64,000 nucleotides of DNA from Carya illinoinensis (lineage: Eukaryota; Streptophyta; Magnoliopsida; Fagales; Juglandaceae). Within the stretch, counting starts at the first letter, position 1. Each line of letters begins with the position of its first letter. Below, piece after piece: positions 21,832 to 35,619 of the stretch. The notes below the pieces were generated by a model that was not told the DNA's origin, made no database searches, and worked only from the letters and a program-made list of their open reading frames with translations. The DNA is taken from the NCBI RefSeq assembly GCF_018687715.1, contig NC_056764.1, forward strand, positions 4,900,501 through 4,964,500. Direction: 5' to 3'. The translations under genes were made by a program, and so were the position numbers.

Positions 21832-22799
21832 GTGAGACCTTTACCACTCCATACTACTCATCAGTTCTCACGTCGTTTTTTCTTCCCTTTTTTTTCCTTC
21901 CGACCTTTTGCACTCTCGTCCCGTCTCGTAGCTCCCCTGAGTTCCCCCTCCGCCCCAAAAGTCTCTCTCTCTCTCTCTCTTCCCATTTCTAGAAAGTTGA
22001 AGAACAGACCTCCTCAATGCTCCTCACCTCTTTACACGTTAATTCAATCAATGTCTTTCACAACCCCCCACTTTGATTGATTCTTTTAATTCCTCAAAAC
22101 AATCAAGAAAGAGAAAATTTGCAACGCCCAAATTCAAACCCGATTCTGGTTCCTACATATCCCTAGTCTCATGAATTATCCAAATTTCTATAATAAATAC
22201 GTCATTTAGGACCAGACCCATTTGATCAGTTTTTTAAATCCTCCGATACAAGAGATCAACCACTTGGGACCAAACTCATTTTACTCATCTTGTTGATTTT
22301 GCAACACGAAATCTTACTAATCCAGATTCAAAAAACAATTTCAATATTCAGACCATAACCTTTTGGTAGGCAAGGCTCCTAGATTCAGAGCTAAATAAGC
22401 GAAATTTTAGTCATTTAGGATTGGAACCAGATGGAACAAGGCTATGGAATTCCTAATCCAAGAAAAATCCTTTTTTTTTTTCCGTAATTTTTGTTCTTGT
22501 TGTTGTTCCATGAAACAACAGTTACCAACCTTGGTGGTCCAAATCTTTAGGTTTGCCATCATCGTTCGTCGGCGATAGTGACCCATCTTGTTTCGTCGCC
22601 GTTGAAGGTGGCTTTGCGTGGGCACAAAGGACAAATGGGTCTCCTTGTGATTTTGAATCTCAACTTGCTCGAGAAGTAGAAAAAATAAATAAATAAATAA
22701 AAGAGAGCGACCTAGGCTGAGTAGTAAACAAAATGTAAACAAGAGGGAAGGATATCTTTATTCTCTCCGTTCACAATTTAAAAATAACTTCAAAGCCGG
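21832..22799. other. No gene assigned
   Basis: Starts with a pyrimidine-rich stretch (CT run near 21962-21980) that could be a promoter or leader. No open frame with a recognisable domain follows. A 111-codon minus frame at 22407-22742 is low-complexity. Confidence 0.45.
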
Positions 22800-23010
22800 T
22801 ATGAACGATGGGTTGATTTGATTTAAGATAAATTAAAAATTAAAAATTGAATAAAATATTATATTTTAATATTATTATTATTTTAAAATTCGAAAAATAT
22901 TAATTTTTTATTATATCTTATATTAAAAATTAAAAAAATTATAATAATTAGATGAGATGCGTTGGATTGAGTTAAAATCTGCTAATCAAACGTTATCTAA
23001 ATATAATAAT
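22800..23010. repeat. AT-rich MITE-like copy B
   Basis: Shares the AATTAAAAATTAAAAATTGAATAAAATATTAT core and an ending TTATAATAATTAGATGAGATG with the other copies of this family. No coding capacity. Confidence 0.65.
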
Positions 23011-23664
23011 ATATTTTTATTATACTTTAACGCGTCAAATCAAAAGAAAATTTAAAACAATATTTAAAATAATATTGTTTTATTAGATAGTTCTGTACAA
23101 GTTAATAATTACAAGTTATTAAGTAAGGTTATCATTTTCCCTTACATATATAATGCCTAATGGACACGATCTCCTGTACTCCAAGAACACATGATGCACG
23201 TATCAAGGAGAAGATATATATGATCATGTTCAGATTCACAGTCAGCCTTGAGATATATATCATTTTCAAAGGAAGATCTCAGCCGCTCACAGTCTGATCG
23301 CCTTCTTTTTCCCTGCAGCTGTGACCGTCATATTAGTGCCAGCTCCCCTTAAGAATACGACTACTTCGTACGCTACATTTTCCACGCACTATTTTCAGAA
23401 GTCAGAAGTCAAAGAACCCACAATCGAAAATAAGAAACTTCAATGAGGCTAGTTTCGTCATTCACACTGTACCATTACCTACTCCGGTCCCCCTTATCCG
23501 TGAAATCCCATGTTGCTATAAAACCGGTCCAATTATCACTTTCGATATCATCGCTAGCTTCTACGTACGTTCCAGTACCATATTTCTCACATTCTGATCA
23601 TCTGTCTCTACATAAAAACACTTGCGCGAAGCATTTCGTGTGAAACTGCGAGAGAGCATATAGT
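23011..23664. other. Upstream region of the first ceQORH-like gene
   Basis: AT-rich at first, then about 350 bp of more mixed sequence before the ATG at 23665. No TATA box could be fixed with confidence. A 66-codon frame at 23443-23643 has no domain. Confidence 0.4.
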
Positions 23665-25760
23665 ATGGCAGGCAGGGTTATGCATGCAGTTCAGTACGGT
23701 AGTTGTGGAGGAGGACCTAGTGATCTCAAGGTAATCAATTTCTTGCACGCGCACACACATACACACATATATATATACATACATATATGTATGTATGTAT
23801 CATGGGTGTGTCAATATTGGTCAGCTTGATCCCTTTTATGATTTAGCCAGAGAGAAAGAGACCAGAGAGAGAGGTTATGGTGTGAATATCGTCTTGGATA
23901 AATGAATATCCGTTTCATTCATGATCTATCTAATCATGTCAAAAAATGGTTTTCTTATTTTTCTTTCAATATATATCTTCAGGCTTTAATTAGTACTAGT
24001 CTGCACAAACGTGTGATCAGGATTAATTGGCCGGCCGGCTCTCGGTCGGCCGAATAAGCATCGTGTCGATTCATCTGAGTAGCTGAAACGTGCACAAGCG
24101 TACCTGCACAACAAACATATATATATATATATATGCACGTAAATGTCTAGTAGTTTGAATTAATGAGCTAGCTAGCTGTCTAGATTACGATGTGTATTCG
24201 CAGCTTGTTTATATAATTTGGTTACTTGTTTTGTAGTTTATCTCTCAAAGATCATTTGGTTGACTTTTGAAACTACTGGACCCATATATTATCGTGTAAA
24301 TTTACGTGATGTTCAAGTTTCCGGAAATTAGGAAATAGAAAGTAGTAGTACTAGTACTGCACAGATCAAAGATAAATTAATAATTAAGCTAACTTTTTTA
24401 ATTTAATTAAGATCTCTTCACAAGTTTTAATTGCAAATTGATATATATATTCCTGTTACAGTATGTTGAAGTTCCGGTTCCCGCTCCAAAAAAAGACGAG
24501 ATTTTAATAAAAGTGGAAGCAGCTGGTCTAAGTCCGATTGATTGGAAAATTCAGCAAGGCATGCTGAAGCCCATGTTTCCTAAAGGACTCCCTCAGATAC
24601 CTGGTAATTTCATTTCACTTCATTCATCGGTTTACGTATATATATAAATATATATATATATTCATGAGAAGCTGCCGTGATCTTACCCATCACTAGTGCT
24701 CAGTACCATGTCCCTGCAAATTATTGTTGCAATATTTTGCGAATTTTGGGAAGTTTTGCATTCTATGATATTTTTCTTTCCCTTTCGACTGGAATTATTT
24801 AGTTTTTTAATTGGAATAAAATATAGGTACTGATGTGGCCGGCGAAATCGTTGTGGTTGGATCATCAGTCAAGAATTTCAAAGCTGGTGACAAAGTCGTT
24901 GCCATGATTCATTTTTCTGTAAGAACTCCTCCTCCTTATTGCTAGGTAGCTTCTAATTCACAAAACAAATAAATTATACGAGTATATACTAGATGATCTT
25001 AATCATCAGAACTCCTATTTATTTCATTTTTAACTTAACGTATACATATTTTCTGTATTAATTACAGATTGGAGGTGGATTGGCCGAGTTTCTTGTGACA
25101 AAAGCAAACATGGCAGTGATCAGGCCAGCGGAAATTTCAGCAGAACATGGTGCAGGCTTACCTGCCGCAGGCCTCATGGCTCACCAGGCCCTCACAGACT
25201 CTGCCGGGATCAAGCTCGATGGCACCGGAAAGCCAGTAAATGTCCTCATCACCGGCGCCTCATCCGGCGTCGGTCACTACGCAGTTCAGCTGGCAAAGCT
25301 CGGAAACACACACGTTACAGCCACGTGTGCACCCGAACACATTGAGGTTGTCAAGAGTTTAGGTGCCGACGAGGTTGTCGACTGCACTACCCCGGATGGG
25401 GCAGCTCTGAAGAGCCCATCGGGGAAGAAATACGACGTGGTTATCCACTGTGCAGCGGCCACTACTTGGTCGACTTTTGAGCCTCATTTGGCATCCAACG
25501 GGAAGATATATGATGTGAATCCTACGTTAAGTTCCATCAAGACATATACCCTGAAGAAACTTACATTCTCCAAGAAGCAGATGATCCCTGTGCTCTTGAG
25601 TCTTAAGGTTGAGAACCTGGAAATTCTTGTGAAGTTGATGAAGGAGGGGAAGATTAAGACGCTGATTGACTCTAAGTATTCCTTAAGCAAGCCTGAGGAT
25701 GCTTGGGCTAAGAATGTTGATCATGAGAATGCTCTTGGGAAGATCATCGTGGAGCCTTAG
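23665..25760 (+). CDS. ceQORH-like quinone oxidoreductase, paralogue 1 (330 aa)
   Basis: Four exons: 23665-23730, 24462-24603, 24827-24918, 25068-25760. All splice sites are GT-AG and the phases match those of the two other paralogues. It belongs to the zinc-less medium-chain dehydrogenase family, chloroplast-envelope quinone oxidoreductase type. Known members reduce alpha,beta-unsaturated carbonyls and long-chain gamma-ketols with NADPH and reach the plastid envelope without a cleaved transit peptide. Visible marks: GroES-like N-terminal half (WKIQ near 50, TDVAGE, KAGDKVVAM), a nucleotide-binding loop TGASSGVGHYAVQ (about 162-174), and the family's C-terminal GKIIVEP. Length is typical (about 329). 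It is the most diverged of the three copies: the loop has GASSGVG where the others have AASGGVG. Introns carry CA/TA microsatellites. Confidence 0.93.
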
Positions 25761-27263
25761 GTGACAACCCTATATATATATATATATATATACACACACG
25801 CCTGGAGTTGCTGGTGATGATCAAATGAAGAAGGACCATTTATAAATTAGATTTTAAAATATTCATGTTAAGTTGATTATGGTGTATGGATATTGATGTA
25901 TGTTGAAGAATTTTCTTTGTATGCTTTAATTGTGCTTATGTAATATCATGTTTTGTCTCTGTTATTAATTTATGAATCAAAATTATCCGTTAATTAATGA
26001 TGAGGCTGTATAAGTAAATTACAGATCATGTGTAATTTGTATTGATGCTTTTTATGACTTCATATTGTTGTGACTTTTGGATTTGTCTTGGTATGTTTTA
26101 TTTAAAATAAATGTTTTAATCACAAAAATATTTTACAAAGATATTTTATAAAACTAAATGAGTCACATAGATATACCACAAAAGTAAAGTTATAAACATA
26201 CATAATTTAACGTGATATATTATATTATATGGTTATTTTTATTGTAAAATAGATCTAACATATTATATAAATTTATATCATTTTGTAATTTTACATTTGT
26301 GAAATATCTTTGTTGTTGTAATACTTCTCAAAGTAAATTTCCCTACTGACGTGTCTTTATATGATATATTAAATTGTAAGGTTATTTTTTTATAAAGTAA
26401 ATATAATGTATCACCTGAAACCATGTCGATTTATTAATTTATTTTTTAAAATATTTTCTATGACAATAACATTTCATTTTCCCTAAGAGCTGATTAAATT
26501 CTCAAGAGAGAAAATAAATACATTTTAATAGTATCTTTAAATATTAAGCTTGTCTCTCATCTATTTTTTTTTTAAAATGATTTTAACAGCTAAAATTAGA
26601 TACTTATTGATGAATTTTGTAATTAAATTGAAGTATAAAATGAAAGTTAATTTGAAGAATGACTTTAACAAAATTAATCGGCTTTGTCGCCCTCTCTTGT
26701 AATTTCTCTCGAATAAAGTTAGTTAACCTACTCGTGTACAGTTCAGAAAAAAAAAAAGGACAAATAAATAAATAATAGTTAAAAAAGTGATTTTTAATGT
26801 ATTAATATATTTTTTTATTTTTTAAAAATATTTAAAAATATTTAAAAAAAATGCAAAAATAAGCTAGCGGTAAGGGTGAGCGATCATTCCCCTCATATTT
26901 CTCTGCAAAGTGACTTGTCGCTCCCCGCATCGTCCATGCTTAATTAATTAACTTGTTGGCTCTTGTGGTTGGATATTCTTTTTTAAAAGATAGGTAAATC
27001 TGTAAATGATATTCACTATTTTTTTAAGATGATTGTTATAAGGAAGTTTTAAACCACAGCACGCCAAAGAATTTTTATTAATATTGTAGCTAATTTGAGA
27101 AATAAAAGCCAAAGAATTTATATTTTCTACGTCGACAGGCCCATTTCCGTCATTTACTCCTTCTAATTCTAGAATTTGCCGTCGAGCCAACGCTAAACTT
27201 TCGAGTTAAGTTCAGACCCTATCTCACTCTACCCCTCTACACACCGATTTCTCGTCTGCGACT
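25761..27263. other. Intergenic between paralogues 1 and 2, AT-rich repeats
   Basis: A TA run follows the stop of paralogue 1 (25769-25791). At 26200-26420 two copies of a short AT-rich repeat (GATATATTA...GTAAAATAGATCTAACATAT) occur; related copies are near 43920, 57165 and 58180. No gene is seen. The final 100 bp are the leader of paralogue 2. Confidence 0.5.
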
Positions 27264-30200
27264 ATGGAAGGAAAGCTTATGCATGCGGTTCAGTACTTTG
27301 GCTACGGTGGAGGACCTGCTGGTTTGAAGGTTTTTCTCGTATTTATTCCGTTTCATTTTTCTTTTATTGCCTTTGAATTTCGTATTTAAATTTAAAAAGT
27401 ACAACGGAGTTGGCAAAGCAGATCATGAAGTCTGGATTGAAGAACCAGCTAATTGTTATTGTTTCGTTCCAAACCTTGTTGGCCGTTAAATTTGTTACTT
27501 TTCCCGGTTATTGAGGGCGCTAGGATTGGTTTCTCTTATTCGAGACTGGGATGGTCACTAAATTGGTAGAAGGGAACAAATCTCTTTTGATAAAACAAAG
27601 AACGATGAAATCTGAGTGTCCATATTATGGAGTGAATTTCTAAGAGGAGGCCTTTTTTTGGTGTTTGAATGTACTCCTGCTTTAACCTAATTGTGGGTTA
27701 ATATGTTGATCAGTGTTCATCTTTGATTTAGAATTGGAAATGGAGCCTGTATCTATTTCAGGCTGCAATGCCATCTTTTATTTTTCCTGAAAAATAATTC
27801 GAGGAGCATTACTGGCATATATTCTTTTTTATTGCCAGAATTGAACATGGCTATTTTGGTATTTTAAATACTGAAAACTGTGGTATCTGTAAACGAACAC
27901 ACAATCCGTAGGTTTCCCCCTATTCTACCAAACTGCACCTTCCTGTTGCAGAAGAATTAAATGGTAAAACAATTTGTGGTTGAATATCTGTGAATATTTT
28001 ACTTGCATTTGCTGCTTGCTTTGCAGATCTATAATGCCATTGATACTATATCAGTTCATCTGTAATTGCTTGTAAAGATTACTGTGATAATTTTCATTTA
28101 TGCTGCAGCATGTTGAAGTTCCGGTTCCCTCTCCAACAAAGGATGAGCTCTTGCTAAAACTGGAAGCGATTAGTCTAAATCCAGTTGATTGGAAAATTCA
28201 GAAAGGCATTATGCGGCCTTTGTTGCCTCGCAGGTTCCCTCACGTGCCTGGTAAATTCTTTATTGCTCGTTGTTTCTATTAACAAAACTTTTTTTGGCAC
28301 CTTGTTAGGCTTATTTAACCTTAGAAATGCATTCTAATAAATATATCTCATTGACAGCTGTGAAACGGTGCTAAGCTATATGTAAAATTTGGATAGCCTG
28401 TTATTATTTGATGGCAGTTAATTTTTTTGTCAAAGACATGCTGACTATTTATAAGAGCATAAGCACGACAGAAAATCTAATTTAATTTGAAGATTCTATG
28501 TTGATGTTAATAGGACAGAACTAATTTCTGGATTCTCCTTTAGTGGCCATTTGTTTCTTAATTACGAAGACACTAATTCATGTTTCAGTAATTCCGCCAT
28601 TTCAAGTACACGTGAACAGAAAGTTTGTACCTTTTACCCTTTTCCAAAGGGATAAGGTTTGAGTGTTGAGTCTTCACCTCACTTTCCAATGCCATACTTG
28701 CAGCACTATGCCATGATGGTGGTGCAGCTACTTCCCAATCGGCCTTCCAAACAATTCTTCACATATTTCATTTAATTTTTTTAAAAAATAGTTTTTTCCA
28801 TATTTCTTTGACTATGGGTGGTTGGGCTTGGTTCAGGCTACTCAATTTGACATGATGAAGAAGAATTTCTAATCAGCATTCTATACATGTTACAGTTCAA
28901 CTACTTATGCCAGTTTCAAAGGAAGCTGGGAGCATTTGACTTTCCTTTAGTACTCAAGTGGCCTCAAGATAATGAACTTTGAAATCAAAACTGATACAGT
29001 AACATCATTTATGCAGTGCTGAACAATTCTATTACATTCCAAACATCAAATAGAAATTTGGTCAGAGTATCTTAGGCTCTTTGTTTACCCTTTTCCCTCT
29101 TTCCAATGAGTTGCTTTCTCTTGTATGCACCCAGTATACTTGGATTGGATTGCACCTCTTTTACTCTTAAAAAGAGAGAATTATTTATAAAAAAACCAAT
29201 AAATAGAAATTATATTACTACATCAATATATCATCATTTCGATGATACTACTGAACTGACTTCTGTGTGGGGAAAATTTCCCTTTTGGCTGAATATATTC
29301 CTTGTTGGTTTAGGTACTGATGTGGCAGGAGAGGTCGTAGAGGTTGGTCCAGGCGTCAAAAGTTTCAAAGCTGGTGACAAAGTCGTAGCTATGCTTAACC
29401 ATGCTGTGAGCACTCATTCTTATTCCTTAAGTTTTTTAGTTCCCTGCAATTGAATAGAATGAGTAAGCATGATCGTACAAGAAAAAGTATTTGGATGATT
29501 CGTGACAAGGAAAGATTCCTGCACTGGTAACGGACTGCTTTTTTCTTCCTATTTTCCAACTGTGGAATCAGATGAAAAAATCATTGTTATAAGAAATATA
29601 TATAAAAGGCATATTCTCATAAAAGTTTTACCTTAATAGCTCCTTCCTCCCCTCTCCTCTCCTTAGTCCTTACTTCCTCTGAGCAGGGCAGTTTGGATAG
29701 CTCTTAACAGAATGGAGCCCATTGTTATATTCTGGTACTAATTTGCTTATGTCCATGCTCCTAGACCCCACTGGGTGCTACATGGCATTGACACAGTAAA
29801 TGGGAACAGAGTAATAAGGATATGGGGCAATGGAAAATCTTTTAGATGGTTGGATGTGCATGCTGCTTGCAACAACAATTAATTTGAAATCTGATTATTT
29901 TGTACATTCAAATTATCTTTGAATGGTCCTTATGTTAAGTTGTCACAAATCGTTGTACTGGAATGGGAACACTTAACACATGCAGCAACTCTAGTCGTCC
30001 CGAATTTCTGGTTATTGGATGGATGTTCCAGCTGTGAGCCTGTGAAAATATTCTGTCATTGGTTATCGATATAGCCTATATTTGTTTTCTCTGTTGTTGT
30101 ACCATACAATGACAGGATGGAGGTGGATTAGCTGAGTTTGTTGTGGCCAAGGAGAGGCTAACAGTTACTAGGCCACCTGAAGTTTCAGCAGCTAAAGGTG

Positions 30201-30805
30201 CAGGCTTACCTGTAGCCGGTCTTACAGCTCACCAGGCGCTCACCCAATCTGCCGGGATCAAGCTTGATGGGAGTGGCGAGCAGGTAAACATTCTGGTCAC
30301 TGCTGCCTCAGGTGGTGTGGGTCACTATGCAGTTCAACTGGCAAAGCTTGGAAACACACACGTGACTGCCACTTGTGGGTCCCGCAATATCAACTTTGTC
30401 AAGAGCTTAGGGGCTGACGAGGTTCTCGACTACAAGACCCCTGAGGGGGCAGCTCTGAAGAGCCCATCTGGTCGGAAGTATGATGTTGTGGTCCACTGTG
30501 CAACAGGCATTCCTTGGTCAACTTTTGAGCCTAATCTGGCTCCAAATGGGAAGGTCTTAGATTTAACTCCCGGCCTAAGTGCCATAGTGACTTTTGCTGT
30601 AAAGAAACTTACCTTCTCCAAGAAGCAGTTGTTGCCCGTATTACTAAATGCCAAGGGTGGGAACCTGGATTATCTCGTTAAGTTGCTGAAGGAAGATAAA
30701 CTTGAAACTGTAATTGACTCAAAGCATTCCCTGAGCAAGGCTGAAGATGCGTGGGCTAAGAGTATTGATGGCCATGCTACTGGGAAGATCATCGTGGAAC
30801 CTTGA
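27264..30805 (+). CDS. ceQORH-like quinone oxidoreductase, paralogue 2 (329 aa)
   Basis: Four exons: 27264-27329, 28109-28250, 29314-29405, 30116-30805. Exon lengths 66, 142 and 92 are identical to paralogue 1, the mark of tandem duplication. NADPH-dependent medium-chain reductase without zinc, predicted at the plastid envelope by family knowledge. It has the nucleotide-binding loop TAASGGVGHYAVQ, the TDVAGEVVEVG and KAGDKVVAM motifs, and the C-terminal ATGKIIVEP. No stop or frameshift. Introns are longer (0.7-1.1 kb) than in paralogue 1. Of the three copies, this and paralogue 3 are the closest in sequence and hold the more usual family motifs, so either may be the ancestral function holder. 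Confidence 0.95.
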
Positions 30806-31073
30806 ATGGATGTATGACGTGCTTTGAACCTGTAAATGTTATGCACTTAAGGTTAAGGGGCTTGTCTATAAGTTATTTTACTAATGAATACAAAGAAAAC
30901 TAGATATATGTACAGCTAAACGAGGCATTTGACCTGATATTGCAAACCTTTGATATTATGCGGAATGTTTTTGGGGCCGTAATCATAATAAACTTTCTTT
31001 TGCATTTGATAAGTTTGCCGGGATATGGAAAAACTGTCAAAACTTGCCAAAGCAGCTTTTCTAACCACTGAAG
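30806..31073 (+). other. 3' region of paralogue 2
   Basis: AATGAATACAAAGAAAA near 30882 and AATCATAATAAAC near 30979 are possible poly(A) signals. It ends at the Copia-2 target duplication. Confidence 0.4.
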
Positions 31074-31078
31074 GTATT

Positions 31079-31410
31079 TGACAACACTACAAATAATTCC
31101 AGCTCAACCTCGACTCAGCACATTAAGCTGCAAAGCTTCACCTCAAATGAACACAAGGATGTGGAGTCACTATAGCTGCAAGAACTTTCTGGAAATTCTT
31201 CTCTTTAATTCTTTTTGGAATATTCTTGTGTATTTTCTGTTTTGTACTAGAGGCATCTTTTTATTATAAGCACTACCATATAGCTAGCTGTAAGTTGACA
31301 GCACACCATGTGTTTGTTACTATGCCTTTGCAATACTTGCTCTATAAATAGAGCATTGTGTAATACTCATTTTCATGTCAAATGAAATTATCAATTCCTA
31401 TATTCTTACA
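31079..31410 (+). repeat. Copia-2 5' LTR
   Basis: 332 bp. It contains a TATA-like CTCTATAAATAGAGC near 31340, itself a short palindrome and the probable promoter of the element. The matching motif in the 3' LTR is at about 35881. Confidence 0.93.
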
Positions 31411-31443
31411 TGGCATCAGAGCCACTCTAAACAAACGTCTCCA

Positions 31444-34400
31444 ATGGAGGAAAACACTTTCCCACCGAAAAACGCAAACCCACCCGCCCCTTCTTTTCTT
31501 TCCCATCTTTCTCATTTAGTTTCTGTCAAGTTAACCAATGAGAATTTTCTGTTATGGAAAACTCTGATGGTTCCCTATCTCAAAGGCCAACAACTCTTTC
31601 ACTACGTCGATGGGTCGAGTACTACTCCTCCTTGTTTCTTTCCCAATACCACCACCCTAAATCCTGACTACCTTACCTGGACCCAAACAGACCAGCTAAT
31701 CCTCAACGCCCTCATTTCATCTCTTTCGAATAATCTCATCGCACAAGTGGTTGGAAAAACCACTACTCGTTATGTCTGGTTAACTCTAAAAACTCTTTTT
31801 GCTTCTCAATCTCATTCCCGAATTATTCAGCTCCGTTACCAGCTTGCCACAGTCTCCAAAGGCTCTACCTCTGTCTCTGAGTATTTCTGAAAAATAAAAC
31901 ATCTTTTCGATACCATGAGTGCAGCTGGAATTACTTTTTCATCTGATGAATTTGTTTCCTACTTACTAGCAGGACTTAACAATGACTATGATGCCTTAGT
32001 CACTTCTGTTACAGCTCGCCTTGAGCCTTTTTCCTCTGAAGAACTTTACCGTCTCTTACTCATTCATGAAATTCGTTTGTCCCACTCTAATCATCTTCCG
32101 AGCTCAACAAATTTTTCAGTCAATTTTACCTTCAATTCTTCTTCGCGTGGTCGTGGCTTCCACCGAGGCAATACTTGTAGTGGCTTCCAAGGTCGTGGCA
32201 GAGGCCGTAAAAACTCTTTTTCTCCTTTACCGTCCTCATCAAACTCTTCTCAACAATTTTCTTCTCTTCCCCACTCCAAACCTACCTGTCAACTCTATGG
32301 GAAAGTTGGGCATGTTGTTATGCGTTGCTATCACAGATTTGACCAAGCTTATCAGAGTAACCCACCAAAATCTCTAACAGCCCACTCCACGACCTCAGCC
32401 TCGTCCCCTGATCATTCATGGTATCCCGACACCGTTGCGACAAATCATCTCACCTCTGACTTAGCCAACCTTAACATCAACTCCTCTCCTTATGATGGAA
32501 ATGACTAGATACGGGTTGGCAATGGTAATGCACTACCAATCTCACACATCGGTGACTCAGTTTTCTCCTCTTCTTCTCATTCCTTCATTCTCAAAAAATT
32601 GCTACATGTGCCTAACATCATTAATAACTTAGTCTCAGTTAGACAGTTTTGCCTTGATAATATGGTTTTCTTTGAATTTCACAGTTCTCATTTTTTTTTT
32701 TAAGGATTCCAAGACAGGGAAAATTCTCCTCTGTGATCCCACACATGATGGCCTATACTCCTTTCCAGCCCACCTTTCGTCACCTCAGGCACTTGTTGGC
32801 GAGCGCACTACCTCCACTCAGTGGCACTAACGACTCGGGCATCCTTCTCTACAATTAGTCCGTCGAGTCATATCACACAACTCTTTTCCAGTTTCTACTC
32901 GTGATCCTCCATCATCTTGCTCATCATGCTGTTAAGCAAAAAGCTAACAACAACCTTTCCGTGACACTCATCAACATTCAATAAAACCTTTGCAACTCAT
33001 CTATTATGATGTATGGGGTCTTGCCCCAGTTCCTTCAAGAGATGGTTTTCGTTATTATGTAGCCTTTTTGGATAACTTTAGTCGTTATACTTGGTGGTTT
33101 CCATTAATACAAAAATCAGATGTTGTTAAAGTCTTTTCTCAATTCCAAACTCATGTTGAATTACCTTTTAATTTGAAAATTCTTTCGTTACAAAGTGACT
33201 GGAGTGGTGAATACAGATCACTTCACACCCTTCTCCAATTAAAAGGAATTTCACACCGTCTATCCTGCCCCTACAGTCACCAACAAAATGGTGCTGTGGA
33301 AAGAAAACACTGCATATTGTTGAAACCGGATTAGCACTCATGGCCCACGCATCTTTACCTCAATATTTTTGGGCTGCTGCTTTCCACATAGCTGTCTATC
33401 TAATAAACCATCTTCCCACACCAATTATTCATCATCAATTTCCTTTTCAAAAATTATTTTCCAAACCACCTGATTATACTTTTCTCAGAGTTTTTGGCAC
33501 TGCTTATTAGCCTCATCTTAGGCCTTACAATCATCACAAATTGGATCTACGATCCACACAATATCTTTTTTTGGGATACAGTGATGCTCACAAAGGCTAT
33601 CGTTGTTTCCATATTCCTACAGGAAAAATTTATATCTCCAGAGACGTTGTTTTTAACGAAGACCTGTTTCCCTTTGCTGAAAAATCCCCAACGCCACAAA
33701 CTAATCCCACGCCTCTTCATGCAATTCTTCCATCTATTCTTGGCCCAGTCCCTAGGCCCAACTCAGCCCATCCTCTCCTCGTAATCAGCTCAGTTCCAAC
33801 CCGCCATATACCAGGCCCACCTTCTCACCTCAACAATCATCATCTTCTCAGCTCGATACCTCACCCGGCACTCTTAGCTCTTCCACCTCTCCAGAATCAT
33901 CCAGCACGTTATCTTCCACGCAAGCTCCGCTCTCTAACCCAGCTCCTCCTCCAGGACCCATCATCACTAGATCTCACATCAACTCTCTTTGTCCTCGAAA
34001 ATTCACCGACGGTACAGTGCTTTGGCCACCTCCTCGTAGCTATCTTACTGTCACTAGCTCCATTCCAGAAAATCCCAGTTGCTATACCAAGGCTGTTAAA
34101 CACCAACCATGGCGAAAAGCCACGTCTGATGAATTCCAAGCTCTTTTGCAGACGAACACTTGGACTCTGGTTCCCTCATTTGGCGTCACAAATTTAATTG
34201 GTTGCAAATGGGTCTTCCGTACCAAGAAGCTTTCAGATGGCTCTGTCAAACACTATAAGGCTCGTTTGGCAGCTAAGGGTTTTCATCAACAGGAATGTAT
34301 TGATTTTTCTGAAACTTTTAGTTCAGTTATTAAAGCTACTACCATCTGAACAATTCTTTCAATTGCTGTTTTTGAAAACTGGCCTCTTAGACAATTAGAC

Positions 34401-35611
34401 ATTAACAATACCTTCCTTCATGGGGATTTGCAAGAACAAGTGTACATGTCCCAACCAATCGGCTTCATAAATTCCGATTATCCTCATCATGTGTGTCGCT
34501 TGAACAAGACCATCTATGGCCTCAAACAAGCACCACATGCATGGTTCTCCAAGTTGAGCTCACGTCTCATTGAAATTGGCTTTACACCATCTGTTTCTGA
34601 CCCCTCTCTCTTCATTTACAATAATAATTTTGTTGTCATTTTTATTTTAGTGTACATCGATGACATAATTCTCACTAGTTCTAGTTCGGATGCCATCACC
34701 TCTGTCTTCACCTCTCTTGGCACATCCTTCCCAGTCAAAGACTTGGGTTCTCTTAGATTTTTTCTTGGTCTAGAAATAACTCCCATGACCATTGGCATTC
34801 AATTATCTCAGACAAAATACGTATGTGACTTATTGCAAAGAACCAAAATGGACTTGGCCAAACCAGTCAAATCTCTCATGGCAGCTTCCACTTATCTCTC
34901 CATCAATGATGGCCCTGCTTTTTCTGATCCTACACTCTATAGAAGCACTGTTGGAAGCCTCCAATATCTGTCCCTTACACAACTTGATGTTGCCTTTGCT
35001 GTAAGCAAAGTTTGCCAATTCATGCATAACCCAAAACTTCCTCATTGGCAAGTTGTAAAAAGAATACTCAGGTATCTCAAACACACAACAAACTATGGCT
35101 TGCACATTCGGTCCTCTCCCTCTTACAATCTTCATGCCTTTTCTGATGTGGATTGGGTGGGTTGCCCAGATGATCGTCGCTCCACTGAGGGCTACTGTGT
35201 GTTCCTTGGCTCAAATATTGTTTCTTGGAGCTCCAAGAAGCAGCAAATAGTTGCTAGATCAAGCACAGAAGCCGAATACAAGGCTCTTGCCAACACCACA
35301 GCCGAATTACTATGGTTGCAGTCACTTCTTAAAGAACTTGGTCTGTTTCTCTCACACTCTCACACTCACCCACACTATGGTGTGACAATTTGGGAGCCAC
35401 ATATATTTCAGCTAATCCAGTCCTCCATTTAAGAATCAAGCACATGGAAATTGATTTCCATTTTGTACGTGACAGAGTTGCCTCAAAGACGTTACATGTT
35501 GCCTTTATCTCATCCCGTGATCAAATAGCCGATATATTCACCAAACCTCTGCTCTCTTCTCGTTTTCTCACACTAAGAACGAGTCTCACCATGTTTCCAC
35601 TGCTGGACTCG
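31444..35611 (+). pseudogene. Copia-2 gag-pol remains
   Basis: Gag begins at the ATG at 31444. The frame is broken by a TGA at 31888, a TAG at about 32506, a TAA in the integrase zinc region near 32828, a small deletion near 33315, a TAG near 33512, a TGA near 34347 and a frameshift near 35380. Recognisable pieces: UBN2-type gag, a degraded zinc knuckle (about 32287), integrase core (about 32990-33330), RT with YIDD (about 34660), RNase H, and a tail with the IADIFTKPL motif (about 35525). The element cannot make its own proteins. Confidence 0.9.
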
Positions 35612-35619
35612 CGGGAGGG

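Noticed and set aside
22407..22742. 111-codon minus-strand frame
   Set aside because: Low-complexity Leu/Lys-rich sequence with no domain or splice partner.
31444..35611. Integrated viral sequence
   Set aside because: The integrase-before-RT order, tRNA primer site and LTRs make it a Copia retrotransposon; no movement or coat protein is present.
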